This document shows, piece after piece, positions 1 to 8,250 of a DNA stretch of 64,000 nt; the first letter of the stretch is position 1, and the number at the start of each line of letters is the position of its first letter. The notes below the pieces were generated by a model, which saw only the letters and a list, made by a program, of their open reading frames with translations, was not told the origin of the DNA and did no database searches. This DNA comes from an uncultured Eubacteriales bacterium (GTDB taxonomy: Bacteria; Bacillota; Clostridia; Peptostreptococcales; Anaerovoracaceae): assembly GCA_900315485.1 (NCBI GenBank), contig OMZI01000018.1, positions 1 to 64,000 on the forward strand, in the 5' to 3' direction. A program made the translations under genes and the position numbers.

Positions 1-120
1 TTTGTAGCTATTACTTAGAATGGAGCATCCGATGCTCTTTTTCAATGTTCAATTATCTATTCTCTCATTTCTCATCCCACAAAAAACCGTGATGAACCAA
101 AAAATTTGATTATATTATGT

Positions 121-173
121 AAAGTCGGCATCACTGAACACACTGATTTTTCAGCAGTTCAGGTGCCGACTTT
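121..173 (-). terminator. Hairpin downstream of the leftmost operon
   Basis: A long stem pairs AAAGTCGGCA with TGCCGACTTT, with CTGAAC/GTTCAG continuing inside after a small bulge and a second CTGA/TCAG tip. It lies just past the stop of the minus-strand RadC-like gene. The T-run is short on both strands, so termination in either direction is possible. Confidence 0.55.
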
Positions 174-186
174 TCATAACTGAAAA

Positions 187-519
187 CTATGCATAAATCC
201 ATTTATGTGAAGCTTCACATAAGTGGATCGCGATGAATGATGCAGCATTGCTCAGGATACTGGACTTAAACACTTCTCTTGGGCTGACCATCGAAGCATC
301 CAATGTTCCCATGCTGCAGATATTCAGATTGATGATCTGTCCATTCGTTTTTAGGTTCATGACTGCGAATACTTCTCTGTCATAAGTTGCCATATCCTTA
401 GCTATAGCCTTTACTGCATCCTCAGGGCAGGATATCCTGCTCTCACTGTATATAGAAGGCTCCTTCACCATGCGGATATTCACGACCTGGATCTTTTCAT
501 CATTTCTTTTCCTGCCCAT
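187..519 (-). pseudogene. Truncated RadC-like JAB-domain protein
   Basis: The 110-residue product matches the start of the RadC/JAB (MPN) domain common in Firmicute plasmids and integrative elements: PEDAVKAIAKDM, then SPREVFKSSILSNAAS. In intact RadC proteins this is followed at once by the metal-binding stretch AHNHPSG and a downstream aspartate. Here the sequence changes after FIAIH and ends twelve residues later, so the whole metal site is missing. The change falls inside a 32-bp inverted repeat. The gene overlaps the next one upstream, as in a compact element operon. Loss of function is inferred. The function of RadC itself is unclear even when intact. Confidence 0.7.
197..228. repeat. 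32-bp inverted repeat at the RadC truncation
   Basis: Sixteen-base arms meet at AAGCTT; the central 20 bp (TTATGTGAAGCTTCACATAA) are a perfect palindrome, and the outer arm has a single G-T pair. It lies where RadC homology stops. No T-run follows, so it is not a typical terminator. It could be a recombination scar or a protein-binding site. Confidence 0.6.
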
Positions 520-673
520 CAGAGATCACCTCCATATCTATAGAGTAAACAGTCCCGTCAGGCAGCTGATCGACCAGTCTCCTGAGCCCCTCAAGGCCCT
601 GAACCTCAATAGTTACCGGTCTCAAATGTCTCGGTGTGTATTCCGGCGCCTGTGGATCTATCATCATCTGCAT
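500..673 (-). CDS. Small hypothetical element protein
   Basis: A 57-residue protein of unknown function. The start is chosen at the ATG followed by QMMIDPQAPEY, because GAAGGAGG lies eleven bases before it; a longer reading to 730 has no such site. The 3' end overlaps the start of the RadC-like gene and the 5' part overlaps the end of the gene upstream, which suggests coupled translation in one operon. No domain is recognised. The C-terminal half (LEGLRRLVDQLPDGTVYSID) resembles a small adaptor-like fold, but nothing specific can be claimed. Confidence 0.5.
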   Translation of the reverse strand: MQMMIDPQAPEYTPRHLRPVTIEVQGLEGLRRLVDQLPDGTVYSIDMEVISDGQEKK

Positions 674-899
674 TGCGTTTGACCTCCTTCTTTTCCGGTT
701 TTGTATCAGATCCTCCCATGATGAATGCATATGTGCTATGGCTTTTTATTGCTTTCTGAAGTGCGAGGATCCCTCCTACTTCGTCAGTCGTAAAGCCATT
801 TTCAAAAGCTACCTGCATATCTATGGAATTGACCTTCTTTTCTGTGTCAAAGCCCTTTTTCCCGAGCTTGTCCAGCAATTTCTGTATTGATTTCTCCAT
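606..899 (-). CDS. Small hypothetical element protein
   Basis: A 97-residue, lysine-rich protein without a recognised domain. The start at 899 is supported by CGGAGGAAAAAG directly before the ATG. The middle (AFENGFTTDEVGGILALQKAIKSH) looks like a globular helical segment. The last 25 residues are polar, low-complexity, and overlap the downstream gene by 68 bases in another frame, so the true C-terminus deserves caution. It belongs to the same minus-strand run as the RadC-like and winged-helix genes and is probably an accessory protein of the mobile element. Confidence 0.45.
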   Translation of the reverse strand: MEKSIQKLLDKLGKKGFDTEKKVNSIDMQVAFENGFTTDEVGGILALQKAIKSHSTYAFIMGGSDTKPEKKEVKRNADDDRSTGAGIHTETFETGNY

Positions 900-1035
900 C
901 TTTTTCCTCCGTTTCCTGCTTCCTTCCTAATATTTCCAGCATGCAGTATCCACAGAATGGTGCGAGTCTGTCGCGATACCTGCAATTATCCGGGCACATT
1001 GTCCGCATACCCGGCGGCTTTGGGATTGGCTTCAA
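847..1035 (-). CDS. Small cysteine-rich protein, possible zinc ribbon
   Basis: A 62-residue protein whose N-terminal half has four closely spaced cysteines (CPDNCRYRDRLAPFCGYCM), typical of a zinc-binding knuckle. The C-terminal half is charged and likely helical. The start is a TTG that overlaps the stop of the upstream gene by four bases, pointing to translational reinitiation; an internal ATG eight codons later is an alternative. Its place in the operon suggests a small DNA- or RNA-binding regulator of the mobile element. That is inference; no family name is recognised with certainty. Confidence 0.5.
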   Translation of the reverse strand: MKPIPKPPGMRTMCPDNCRYRDRLAPFCGYCMLEILGRKQETEEKDGEINTEIAGQAREKGL

Positions 1036-1367
1036 TCAAAGCACCTGCTGTCATCGAGCAGTTCATTACCGTAAGCTGTGAACGTGTACCAATAGGTATG
1101 ATCAAACTTGTCATCATTGAATACTCCGACCTTCATGATCCCCTTTTCTACCAGCTTGTTGACTGAATGCCGCACCATATCCTCAGTCAGAAACGGTATA
1201 TGAACGGTTATGGTTTTCTGAGTACACTTGACCCAGAAGTATCCGTGTCTGTATGTCGTTTCATCGCTTGTTACCTGCAGGCCTCTTATGAAATCTGCAA
1301 TCACTGCCTCCCTGAGTCCGCAGACTGCTGCGATGTCCATGTTGAATTTCCTCTCGTTGTAGTTCAT
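1032..1367 (-). CDS. Winged-helix element protein, replication-initiator-like
   Basis: A 111-residue protein with the look of the winged-helix proteins found in phage and plasmid replication operons. The run ITVHIPFLTEDMVRHSVNKL, followed by a short charged wing, fits a recognition helix with a following beta hairpin. The opening MNYNERKFNMDIAAVCGL resembles the N-terminus of small replication or transcription factors that first test the cell's state. It is the first gene of the four-to-five-gene minus-strand operon at this end and is preceded by a CAGGGGAAATGA-type site. DNA binding is inferred from fold appearance only. Confidence 0.45.
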   Translation of the reverse strand: MNYNERKFNMDIAAVCGLREAVIADFIRGLQVTSDETTYRHGYFWVKCTQKTITVHIPFLTEDMVRHSVNKLVEKGIMKVGVFNDDKFDHTYWYTFTAYGNELLDDSRCFD

Positions 1368-1396
1368 TTCCCCTGTTTCCTCCTACAGTCTCATAA

Positions 1397-1432
1397 CAAA
1401 AGGAGCGGCTTTCATAATCGATTGCCGCTCCG
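1397..1432 (-). terminator. Terminator after the adhesin 3' fragment
   Basis: GGAGCGGC pairs with GCCGCTCC around a 14-base loop. On the minus strand the stem is followed by TTTTGTT. It lies directly downstream of the stop of the LPxTG-like adhesin fragment. Confidence 0.8.
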
Positions 1433-1464
1433 CATAAGTTATTCTCTATTGGTTGTTGCCAACA

Positions 1465-2802
1465 TCAGGCAAACATCTCTGCATCTTCTTTGGCCTGTCT
1501 GCGCCTTCTTGCATACTCTTTTATTACAAGAGTGAGCATGCTTCCGAATGCTGCGATGAAGAGTCCTCCGTACAGCCACAGCATTGCGTTGTCACCTGTC
1601 TTAGGCGGAACACTCTTGGCTTCCTTGGATACCTTTACAGTCTGACCTTCATCGTTAAGATCCTTGTGTTCAGCAACGACAGTCTTGTCTGTCTTGGATA
1701 CATCATCGCCCTTCTTAAACTCATTGAGTCTGTAGCAGTTCTCGAATGCAACAAGTTCCTTGCCATCAAGGTTTGTTGTGTCGATGATGAAGCTGACCTT
1801 GGCTGTGCCGTCAGGTCTTGTCGGCTTGAACGGCTCACTCATTACCGAGACAGGCTTGCCATGCTCTACGAGCGGATCACCGCTGTCCTTTACCATCAGT
1901 GTTCCTTCGAATACATACCACTTGGAAGTATCAAGTCCAACATATGCAATGGTATCGATCAGCTGTGTGTCCTTGGCAGCAGCAACAGTCTTGTCACCCT
2001 TGCCGTTAGCAAGAGAAGTACCGATGGCAGGCTTCTGAACAGGAGTCTGAGCTACGTCCTTCTTCGGCTCGAGCTTACCAGGCTCTTCAGGCTTCTCAGG
2101 GTTTGGATATGTCACATTCACGCACTCAGCAGTATTCCAGTAACCATCCTTATCGTCTGTCTTGTTCTTCTGGTATACCATGTTGGTATCATGATTCTTC
2201 TCATCGAGAGAATCGGAATCCTTGGCATTTGCTGCGAGGTATGCCTTCGCTTCGTCCTTTACAACAGCTGTGTATGTGACGGTTGCTTTCTCTCCTACGT
2301 TAAGAGTGATGTTAGCGACCTTGTCATCCTTGCCCTTGTTGTTCCATGTTCCCTTACCGGTGAACTTAACATCTTTCAGTACAGGAACAGTGAAGTACTC
2401 AGGATTCTGAGTGAACTGATCGGTAACATCCATTGTGATCTCGATGTTACCGGTGTTCTCTACATGGACCTCGTATTCAACTTCATCCTGTGCAAAGAAG
2501 CCGTACTTGTCTCCGGCAGACGGAGCCTTGGTAGTACGGATCTTGTACATCTCGTACTTAGGGTTCAGCTTCTCCCAGGTTACAGTCTGACCTTCATCAT
2601 CGATCTCTTCATGTCTTGCAGCAACGTGACCTTCGCTGTCGAATACCTTTTCAAACACTACTGTATCCTTGCCATAGAGGCTGGTTGCATCTAATGTGAA
2701 TGTGACCTTGACCTTGCCGCTGCTCATGAATGTCTTGAATTCCTGTTCAGCAGTGATCTGCTTTCCGTTCATGTCAAGTACTCGTTTCATCAATATTCCC
2801 TT
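1465..2802 (-). pseudogene. 3' half of a split VaFE-repeat surface adhesin
   Basis: This encodes about 445 residues of a Gram-positive surface protein. It opens in the middle of a VaFE isopeptide repeat (KGILM, then VVFEKVF and DDEGQTV), continues through an Ig-like middle with YEVHVENTGNIEITM, and ends with a second VaFE repeat (ELVAFEN). The C-terminus has a sortase signal: VPPKTGD, a hydrophobic helix, and RRRRQAK. There is no signal peptide, and a TAG stop lies just before the first repeat residues, so it cannot be exported as it stands. The missing front matches what the 22345-26778 fragment contains, in the same orientation and broken in the same repeat type. Expression of this half is unlikely to be useful. 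Confidence 0.85.
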
Positions 2803-2838
2803 CGAATTCTATTGCAGTATCATTAGTATCCACGATTC

Positions 2839-3471
2839 TCAAAGTAATAAGATAGCTAGCTCTCTATTAACCAGTATTGCCAGTGTCGGAGAAAGAACAC
2901 GTCCGACTGAAAGCCCATATTTCTCATTTGATATCGCAAATGCTCTGCTTCCGTTTATTCCAACCAGCCAGTCAGCTTCAGCCCGGCATTTGGCGCTCTG
3001 ATAAAGATCATCATAATCTGAACTGCTCTTAAGGTTCTCAAATCCGCTTTTTATTGCGCTATATGTGAGCGAAGATATCCACAACCTATCCACTGGCTTA
3101 GAGCAGCCGGCCATCTGATAGATGTAGCGAAAAATAAGTTCCCCTTCTCTTCCGGCATCTGTGGCGCAGACTATTCTGTTAACTTCAGGATCATGCATTA
3201 AAGCCTTGATAATGCCGAACTGTTTCTCACTGCTCTGCGACACCTTAAGCTTGAATGGATCAGGAAAGATTGGCAGGTCTTCTTTTTTCCATTCCTTATA
3301 TTTGTCATCCATATCCTCAGGATAACATTGCTCTACCAGGTGTCCTACAGCCCAGGTAACTATGTCAGTTTCGCCTATTATGGATCCATCTGCACGTTCC
3401 CTACAGCCAAGCACCTTAGCTATATCCCTTCCGACAGAAGGCTTCTCAGCTACGATCAATCTCTTACCCAT
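2839..3471 (-). pseudogene. topB: DNA topoisomerase III, N-terminal fragment
   Basis: The first 205 residues are the TOPRIM domain and the start of the next domain of a type IA topoisomerase of the TopB kind carried by conjugative elements. Visible motifs are LIVAEKPSVGRDIA, with the catalytic glutamate at residue 9, DAGREGELIFR, and GLSVGRVLSPTLAILV. An intact TopB is near 600-700 residues; this one stops five residues after NRE, before the active-site tyrosine region. It therefore cannot cut DNA. The break faces the adhesin 3' fragment about 40 bases away, so it marks the left edge of the foreign segment. Confidence 0.85.
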
Positions 3472-3493
3472 AGCAATCCCTTAAAGAGTTTCC

Positions 3494-3850
3494 CTACACA
3501 CTATGTTTATCTGCACGTTCTTTAAGTTTCCATAAGAAAAAACCATTGTGCTCCTTTATTTCAGCATTATATTTTGCAAGATCTTTTACTCCATTAGCTA
3601 CTGCGCCAATTACTCCAACTACGGTTAGTCCTCCCAGGGTATAATTTGCCGCTAATGTTCCTGTAGCTACCGCAGCATCCCACTTTAAGAACTGTTTCAG
3701 TTTTCGTCTTTCATCATCTACGCTTTTATACTTTCATAATTTCTGTTCTTTACATTAGCACCTTTATCAGTGTCATTCAATATATATTGTCTGGCTGTAT
3801 TGTATAAATTTTTCCACTGTCTATGGTCGCATGCGAAGCGACATAATCAG
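3494..3850 (-). pseudogene. Frameshifted remnant of a small element protein
   Basis: Between topB and the relaxase one reading frame encodes WKNLYNTARQYILNDTDKG and further residues, then stops. A neighbouring frame carries on with ERRKLKQFLKWDAAVATGTL, a glycine-rich hydrophobic segment and a charged tail ending in ADKHSV. The two parts read as one protein if a frameshift near position 3735 is assumed. A convincing start codon was not found. The product would be about 110 residues with one membrane-like segment. The family is not recognised. The rest of the interval to 4002 shows nothing I can support. Confidence 0.45.
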
Positions 3851-4002
3851 CATTCATTTTCTAAGTCATCACAAATCTCCAGGCCTCTGATCAGTTACAG
3901 CTGACACGTTTATCATTTTGCTTATTTCATCTGCAGGATCCAATGTCATGGCATCAGATCCTACAGAAATAAAGCCAGATAAATTCACACATTTATTGGG
4001 GA

Positions 4003-5343
4003 CTATCTCATTCTCTCGTGATGTCTGTCTTTGTCAACTATTTCAATGTTTGCCCTGACATGTTCTGAGCGCTCTCGGATCTGTATGCAGATCTTCAGTT
4101 CCTTCCTTAGTTCACGTATAACTGATGTCAGATCCATCACCGCAACTTTTGCTTTTTCGATCTCGTTTTCCGGCAGCTTACGTCTGGCTTTATTACGCAT
4201 CTCGTTTCTCTCAGCAGTCAAAGCATCAATCTTCAACTCCAGATTATCCATAAGACGCGAAAGATCTTCGTCAGTGTTCACATGGTACTTGCACAGCAGC
4301 TTGGCCTGTTCAGAGTACTGATCACACTTCAGAAGATCTTCTCTCAGCACTATATGAATCTTTGTCGGGTTTTGCCTGTACTTCGGAAGATAGCCAAGTT
4401 CATAGCAATATCGCAGATAGAGTTTCTCCAGTCCGCTGCGTCCCATGATACGATCTATACGGCACCGGAGATTGTACTGGTTCGGCATGCGGTAATGCTG
4501 TCTGAGCCTCTCTGTCCTAACAGACGGATCGTTATCATATAGTCTTCGCTCAATACTCTCACGGGTATAGTCCTCACCGAGCTGGTGGATCCTGATCGGT
4601 TTCTTCCATCCAGGCGGAGTGATCGTCCAGTACTTCCGCTGCGGGTCAAAGCGATAGTTGTATCCTCTTTTGTGAAGTTCTGACTTGAACTCTTCGATCG
4701 TCAGACTTAGAGCGATGGACTCATCGATCGCTTGTCTGGCTACGTTATACCTGGTCGGCATGCCTGCCTTCTCCATCTTGTAGAGATAGGATCCTACTCG
4801 CTTTCCTTTCGGTTCCTTGATAACTGACAATCCGTGTTCAAGGCATATGCGGTCGGATGTGTCCCGGAGCAATCTTGTATTCGCTTTGCATCCATTGAAC
4901 TTAAGACCATCACGGAATGACACAGAATTAATGATGATGTGATTATGAACATTACGGGTATTAGTATGTGTCGCAACAACGATCTGGAAGCGATCACCCC
5001 ACAGTTCTTTTGCCAGTTGCACTCCTATCGCGTGCGCTTCATCAGGTGTCGCTTCGTCTTCTTTGAAACTTTGATAAGCATGAAATGCTACGATGCCATC
5101 AGTCTTCCCGAATCTGATTTTGGTCGTATCGAACTGATCGCGTGCGAACTCTACGCTGCAGTTGATGCCCGTTGTATAATACAGCTTCTCAGTTTTCTCT
5201 TCGTTTGCCGCGTAAGCTATAACATCTGCCAGTGCTTGCTGCTCAGCTTCTGTAAACTTGCGCTGAGTCTTCTCAGGATTCGATACATAGGTGAGCGGGG
5301 TTCCCGCCCGACCCTTTATACTCCATATCTTAGTAACAGCCAT
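4003..5343 (-). CDS. MobA/VirD2-type relaxase
   Basis: A 446-residue conjugative relaxase that would nick at an oriT and stay bound to the transferred strand through a tyrosine. The N-terminal domain shows a candidate tyrosine (TPLTYVSNPEKT, about residue 19) and the metal-binding triad in HTNTRNVHNHIIIN (histidines near 126, 133 and 135). The C-terminal third is highly charged and predicted coiled coil (LELKIDALTAERNEMRNKAR). The ATG shares one base with the TGA stop of mobC (TGATG), so translation is coupled; the GTG one codon earlier is less likely. The length is normal for relaxases of mobilisable clostridial elements, and the gene appears intact. Confidence 0.9.
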   Translation of the reverse strand: MAVTKIWSIKGRAGTPLTYVSNPEKTQRKFTEAEQQALADVIAYAANEEKTEKLYYTTGINCSVEFARDQFDTTKIRFGKTDGIVAFHAYQSFKEDEATPDEAHAIGVQLAKELWGDRFQIVVATHTNTRNVHNHIIINSVSFRDGLKFNGCKANTRLLRDTSDRICLEHGLSVIKEPKGKRVGSYLYKMEKAGMPTRYNVARQAIDESIALSLTIEEFKSELHKRGYNYRFDPQRKYWTITPPGWKKPIRIHQLGEDYTRESIERRLYDNDPSVRTERLRQHYRMPNQYNLRCRIDRIMGRSGLEKLYLRYCYELGYLPKYRQNPTKIHIVLREDLLKCDQYSEQAKLLCKYHVNTDEDLSRLMDNLELKIDALTAERNEMRNKARRKLPENEIEKAKVAVMDLTSVIRELRKELKICIQIRERSEHVRANIEIVDKDRHHERMR

Positions 5344-5666
5344 CACATCACACTCCTCTTCGGTCTCAGGAACTCTTTCTCAAGAGCATTCTGCAACATA
5401 CGCCATTTCTTTGCTTCGCTCATAAGGGCGATCATATCCACAGAGTTATCTGACTTCATCGCAACGCTGTCTATCTTGTCAGCAAGCTCACGCACGATAT
5501 CCATCACCTGATAGAATCTCTCATCAGGAGCTGCAATCGGGGCATAGCCTCTTATCAGTTGCCTGATAAACTCCGAGTCACTCATGCAGGCGGCTGCAGC
5601 TTTCTTCTGCAGATCAGCGAACTCTTCTTCGCTCAGTCTAATGTGCTTCTCTCTGCTCTTCTTCAT
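5343..5666 (-). CDS. mobC: MobC-like relaxosome accessory protein
   Basis: A 107-residue protein with the ribbon-helix-helix look of MobC proteins: a beta strand KHIRLSEEEFADL followed by KKAAAACMSDSEFIRQLIRGY, and a helical C-terminal half that ends in FLRPKRSVM. MobC proteins bind oriT and help the relaxase open the nic region. The ATG before KKSREKH is chosen because AGAGGAGAG lies just upstream; a GTG eight codons earlier is possible. It directly precedes the relaxase gene, with overlapping stop and start. Confidence 0.8.
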   Translation of the reverse strand: MKKSREKHIRLSEEEFADLQKKAAAACMSDSEFIRQLIRGYAPIAAPDERFYQVMDIVRELADKIDSVAMKSDNSVDMIALMSEAKKWRMLQNALEKEFLRPKRSVM

Positions 5667-5699
5667 CGTTGTATATATCTCTCCTCTCACACATCATAA

Positions 5700-5831
5700 G
5701 CGCCACGGTGTGGACACTTTCATTCTTGTTTCGGTCAGTCAGGGGTCTGGGGGCTTGCCACCAGGGTCGGAAAGACCGTCGTGGACGGTTTTCCTCTGCT
5801 TGCTAAAGTTATGTTGACATCAACATAAAAA
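5700..5831. other. Candidate oriT region upstream of mobC
   Basis: The interval has clustered inverted repeats: CTGG..CCAG around GGGGCTTGCCA (about 5748-5766), a strong hairpin GGAAAGACCGTC/GACGGTTTTCC (about 5769-5794), and TTATGTTGA/TCAACATAA with a 2-base loop (about 5811-5830). A position just upstream of mobC-relaxase is where mobilisable elements usually carry oriT. The nic site cannot be located by eye, and the last repeat may instead belong to the RIT insertion site. Confidence 0.35.
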
Positions 5832-5970
5832 TAGTTATGTCGACTTTTAAGAAATGCCGATGTCATGATCGAGGTCTTGAAAACACAGGAGCCTCGTTCA
5901 AAAACATCGGCATAACTAATTCCGGAATGTAATTGCAATCAGAAAAAAGTCGACATAAATATTTGGTAAA
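5832..5970. repeat. Left terminal inverted repeat of the RIT element
   Basis: 139 bp, from TAGTTATGTCGACTTTT to ATTTGGTAAA. It matches the reverse complement of 9290-9428 with only about ten differences. Inside it are nested arms: TTATGTCGACTTTT against AAAAAAGTCGACATAA, ATGCCGATG against CATCGGCAT, and CGAGG against CCTCG. This suggests several recombinase binding sites in opposite orientations. Confidence 0.92.
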
Positions 5971-6041
5971 ATTCAAGAATCCTCCTATCTGCCGTATGTA
6001 GTATAGGATCACTACTATTTTCAGAGAGGAGGTTTTTTCAA

Positions 6042-7289
6042 ATGGAACAGAAAATATTAGTCGCTGATTTAATGTCTGAGTTGTTCACAAAAATGGAGAC
6101 CAACGGGTACAAACCTCTCACTTTATGGAGAGATATATATCCTAAAATGCAAGTCTTCGTGAACTATGCAAAGCAAAATGGAGAAGCGTACTACTCGGAG
6201 GAACTGCTTGAGAGCTATAGGAATTATGTGCTTGATCGGTTCAAAAATGGGGATTGTGGAAATAACCAGAAGTGCAAATTGCTGTACAACGCAGATCGAA
6301 TACGCAAGTTTTATACTGTCGGAGAAGTCGATCTCCCGCCCAAAGACAGGGGTACAAAATATGTGCTGAACAGTAATTACCAGCAACTCCATGACAATTT
6401 CATAATGACTCTGGACAAAAAACCAAAGGCAACGTCAGATATTTCCTGGTCTGTCCACAGATATCTCTATTTTCTGCAGAGCAGAGGGATAGCCTCACTT
6501 GAGAGCGCAACCATGAATGATGCAAGGGAATTCATTATTGAAATAGCCTGTAGCATGAAGATGTCCTCCGTGAAGAATATTCTCATATATCTGAAGCAGT
6601 TCCAGATGTATCTGCTGAATGAACATATCCCCGGGCCGAACTGTCTTGTGCTTTTTTCTACCAGAGTCCACAGAGAATATCCCGTTTACGATTATGTGCA
6701 TGACGATGAGCTCGAAATGATCATAAGCCAGATAGATGTCAGTACGCCTAAAGGTAAACGCGATCTGGCAATCATACTGCTTGGGGCAGTTCTTGGCATA
6801 AGAGCAGGTGACATCATCCACCTTAAGCTCACGGATTTTGACTGGGAAACCAAGGAGATTCGCTTCACTCAGTCTAAAACCGGAAACCCAATTATTCTCC
6901 CTCTTGTCGATTCCGTTTCCGAAGCTGTCCTTGATTACATTACCAATGGCAGACCGGATTATGACTATCCGGAATTGTTCTTACGTATATTGGCGCCGGT
7001 AACACCTATTGGCTCCGCCACTGCAATACAATACATGTTCAAGCAATACACATTAAAGGCCGGCATCGAGAGAAAGCCTGGTGACGGCAAGAACTTTCAT
7101 GGTCTGCGCAGACGTCTTGGCAGGAACATGTTAGTAAATGATGTCCCGCTTACTACAATAGCACAGGTTCTTGGTCATAGCGCTTATGATGCCACTAAGC
7201 AGTATCTTTCAATAGATAATGAGCATCTGAAGCTTTGCGCACTGGATCTCCACTGCATACCTGTAGAAAGAGAGGCCCTCAATGGATAG
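6042..7289 (+). CDS. ritA: Tyrosine recombinase RitA
   Basis: A 415-residue site-specific recombinase. The catalytic domain is in the C-terminal half, with the first arginine in VLGIRAGDIIHLKL, the second box in FHGLRRRLGRNML (histidine and arginine in place), LGHSAYDATKQYLS with the histidine, and the nucleophilic tyrosine. The N-terminal half is the usual helical core-binding domain. The ATG follows GAGAGGAGG by seven bases, a strong ribosome binding site. The stop overlaps the start of ritB by eight bases. It is the first gene of the trio and presumably acts with the other two on the terminal repeats. Confidence 0.92.
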   Translation: MEQKILVADLMSELFTKMETNGYKPLTLWRDIYPKMQVFVNYAKQNGEAYYSEELLESYRNYVLDRFKNGDCGNNQKCKLLYNADRIRKFYTVGEVDLPPKDRGTKYVLNSNYQQLHDNFIMTLDKKPKATSDISWSVHRYLYFLQSRGIASLESATMNDAREFIIEIACSMKMSSVKNILIYLKQFQMYLLNEHIPGPNCLVLFSTRVHREYPVYDYVHDDELEMIISQIDVSTPKGKRDLAIILLGAVLGIRAGDIIHLKLTDFDWETKEIRFTQSKTGNPIILPLVDSVSEAVLDYITNGRPDYDYPELFLRILAPVTPIGSATAIQYMFKQYTLKAGIERKPGDGKNFHGLRRRLGRNMLVNDVPLTTIAQVLGHSAYDATKQYLSIDNEHLKLCALDLHCIPVEREALNG

Positions 7290-8250
7290 ACAATTTCACA
7301 GTAATCTTAAGGATGACATCAACAATTACATCGAATTTCGTGAAGCTATATCGCGAAATACGAAGAGTACAATCATACATCTTCATAGTCTCGACAGATA
7401 TATTGCTGAAAACTGGCCTGATGAAACGGATCTGACCAAGGATGTTGTCCTCGGCTGGTTGGAACGCAGACCTACCGAATCCGGATCTTCAGTCAATGAC
7501 AGAGCGTCATTCATAAGAGTGTTCGCTTCCTATCTGAAAGGAATCGGTCGTGATGCATATGTTGTTCCTGCTCAGTTCTGCGCCAAAAGAATTCGCTATA
7601 CCCCATATCTGTTTACTGATGAAAAGCTGCACGAATTATTTCATTCCGTAGATACTGATATGTCCATTGACCAGTTTGTCGGATGCATTTTATCTACTTT
7701 GCTGCGGCTGATTTATACATGTGGTCTCAGACCATTCGAAGGCCTTAGCATTCTCAGAGACAATATTAATCTCACGACCGGAGAGATCCTTTTAGTTAAA
7801 GCAAAGATGCATAAGGAAAGAATCGTGGTTATGTCTGACGATATGCTGAATCTCTTAAAGAGATTTATTGCTATACGCGATTTGGCATTTCCCGAAAGCG
7901 AGTTTTTGTTCCCTGCTCCTGACGGAGGGCCTTATTCCACGCAGTGGCTCGCTGACAGGTTCAGGAAGCATTTCAGGGCACTGCATTCTGACACACCTTT
8001 GTCTGAAATGCCTTGTGCAAGGGTATATGATCTCAGACATCGCTTCGCTTCACAGTGTCTGATCAACTGGATCAACGAAGGCGCTGATCTTAACGCCAGG
8101 TTACCATATCTCAGTACATTTATGGGCCATGGAAGCATGAATGAAACCGAGTACTACATTCATATCCTGCCCGAAAATCTTGTAGTTGCAGAAACAATAG
8201 ATTTTGCTGCAATGGAATCGATAATACCGGAGGCAGACGATGAAGACTAA
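7282..8250 (+). CDS. ritB: Tyrosine recombinase RitB
   Basis: A 322-residue tyrosine recombinase, the middle member of the trio. The C-terminal catalytic domain shows TCGLRPFEGLSIL for arginine I, VYDLRHRFAS for the HxxR box, FMGHGSMNETEYYIH for the final histidine and tyrosine. The first position of the HxxR box is tyrosine rather than histidine, a substitution seen in some active recombinases. The reading frame overlaps ritA and ritC at both ends, so the three proteins are likely made in fixed proportion. No catalytic residue appears lost. Confidence 0.9.
   Translation: MDRQFHSNLKDDINNYIEFREAISRNTKSTIIHLHSLDRYIAENWPDETDLTKDVVLGWLERRPTESGSSVNDRASFIRVFASYLKGIGRDAYVVPAQFCAKRIRYTPYLFTDEKLHELFHSVDTDMSIDQFVGCILSTLLRLIYTCGLRPFEGLSILRDNINLTTGEILLVKAKMHKERIVVMSDDMLNLLKRFIAIRDLAFPESEFLFPAPDGGPYSTQWLADRFRKHFRALHSDTPLSEMPCARVYDLRHRFASQCLINWINEGADLNARLPYLSTFMGHGSMNETEYYIHILPENLVVAETIDFAAMESIIPEADDED

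Noticed and set aside
1453-2694. 413-residue plus-strand open frame
   Set aside because: It is the antisense of the adhesin 3' half, whose repeats and sorting signal are unmistakable; the plus-strand product has no domain and an odd composition.
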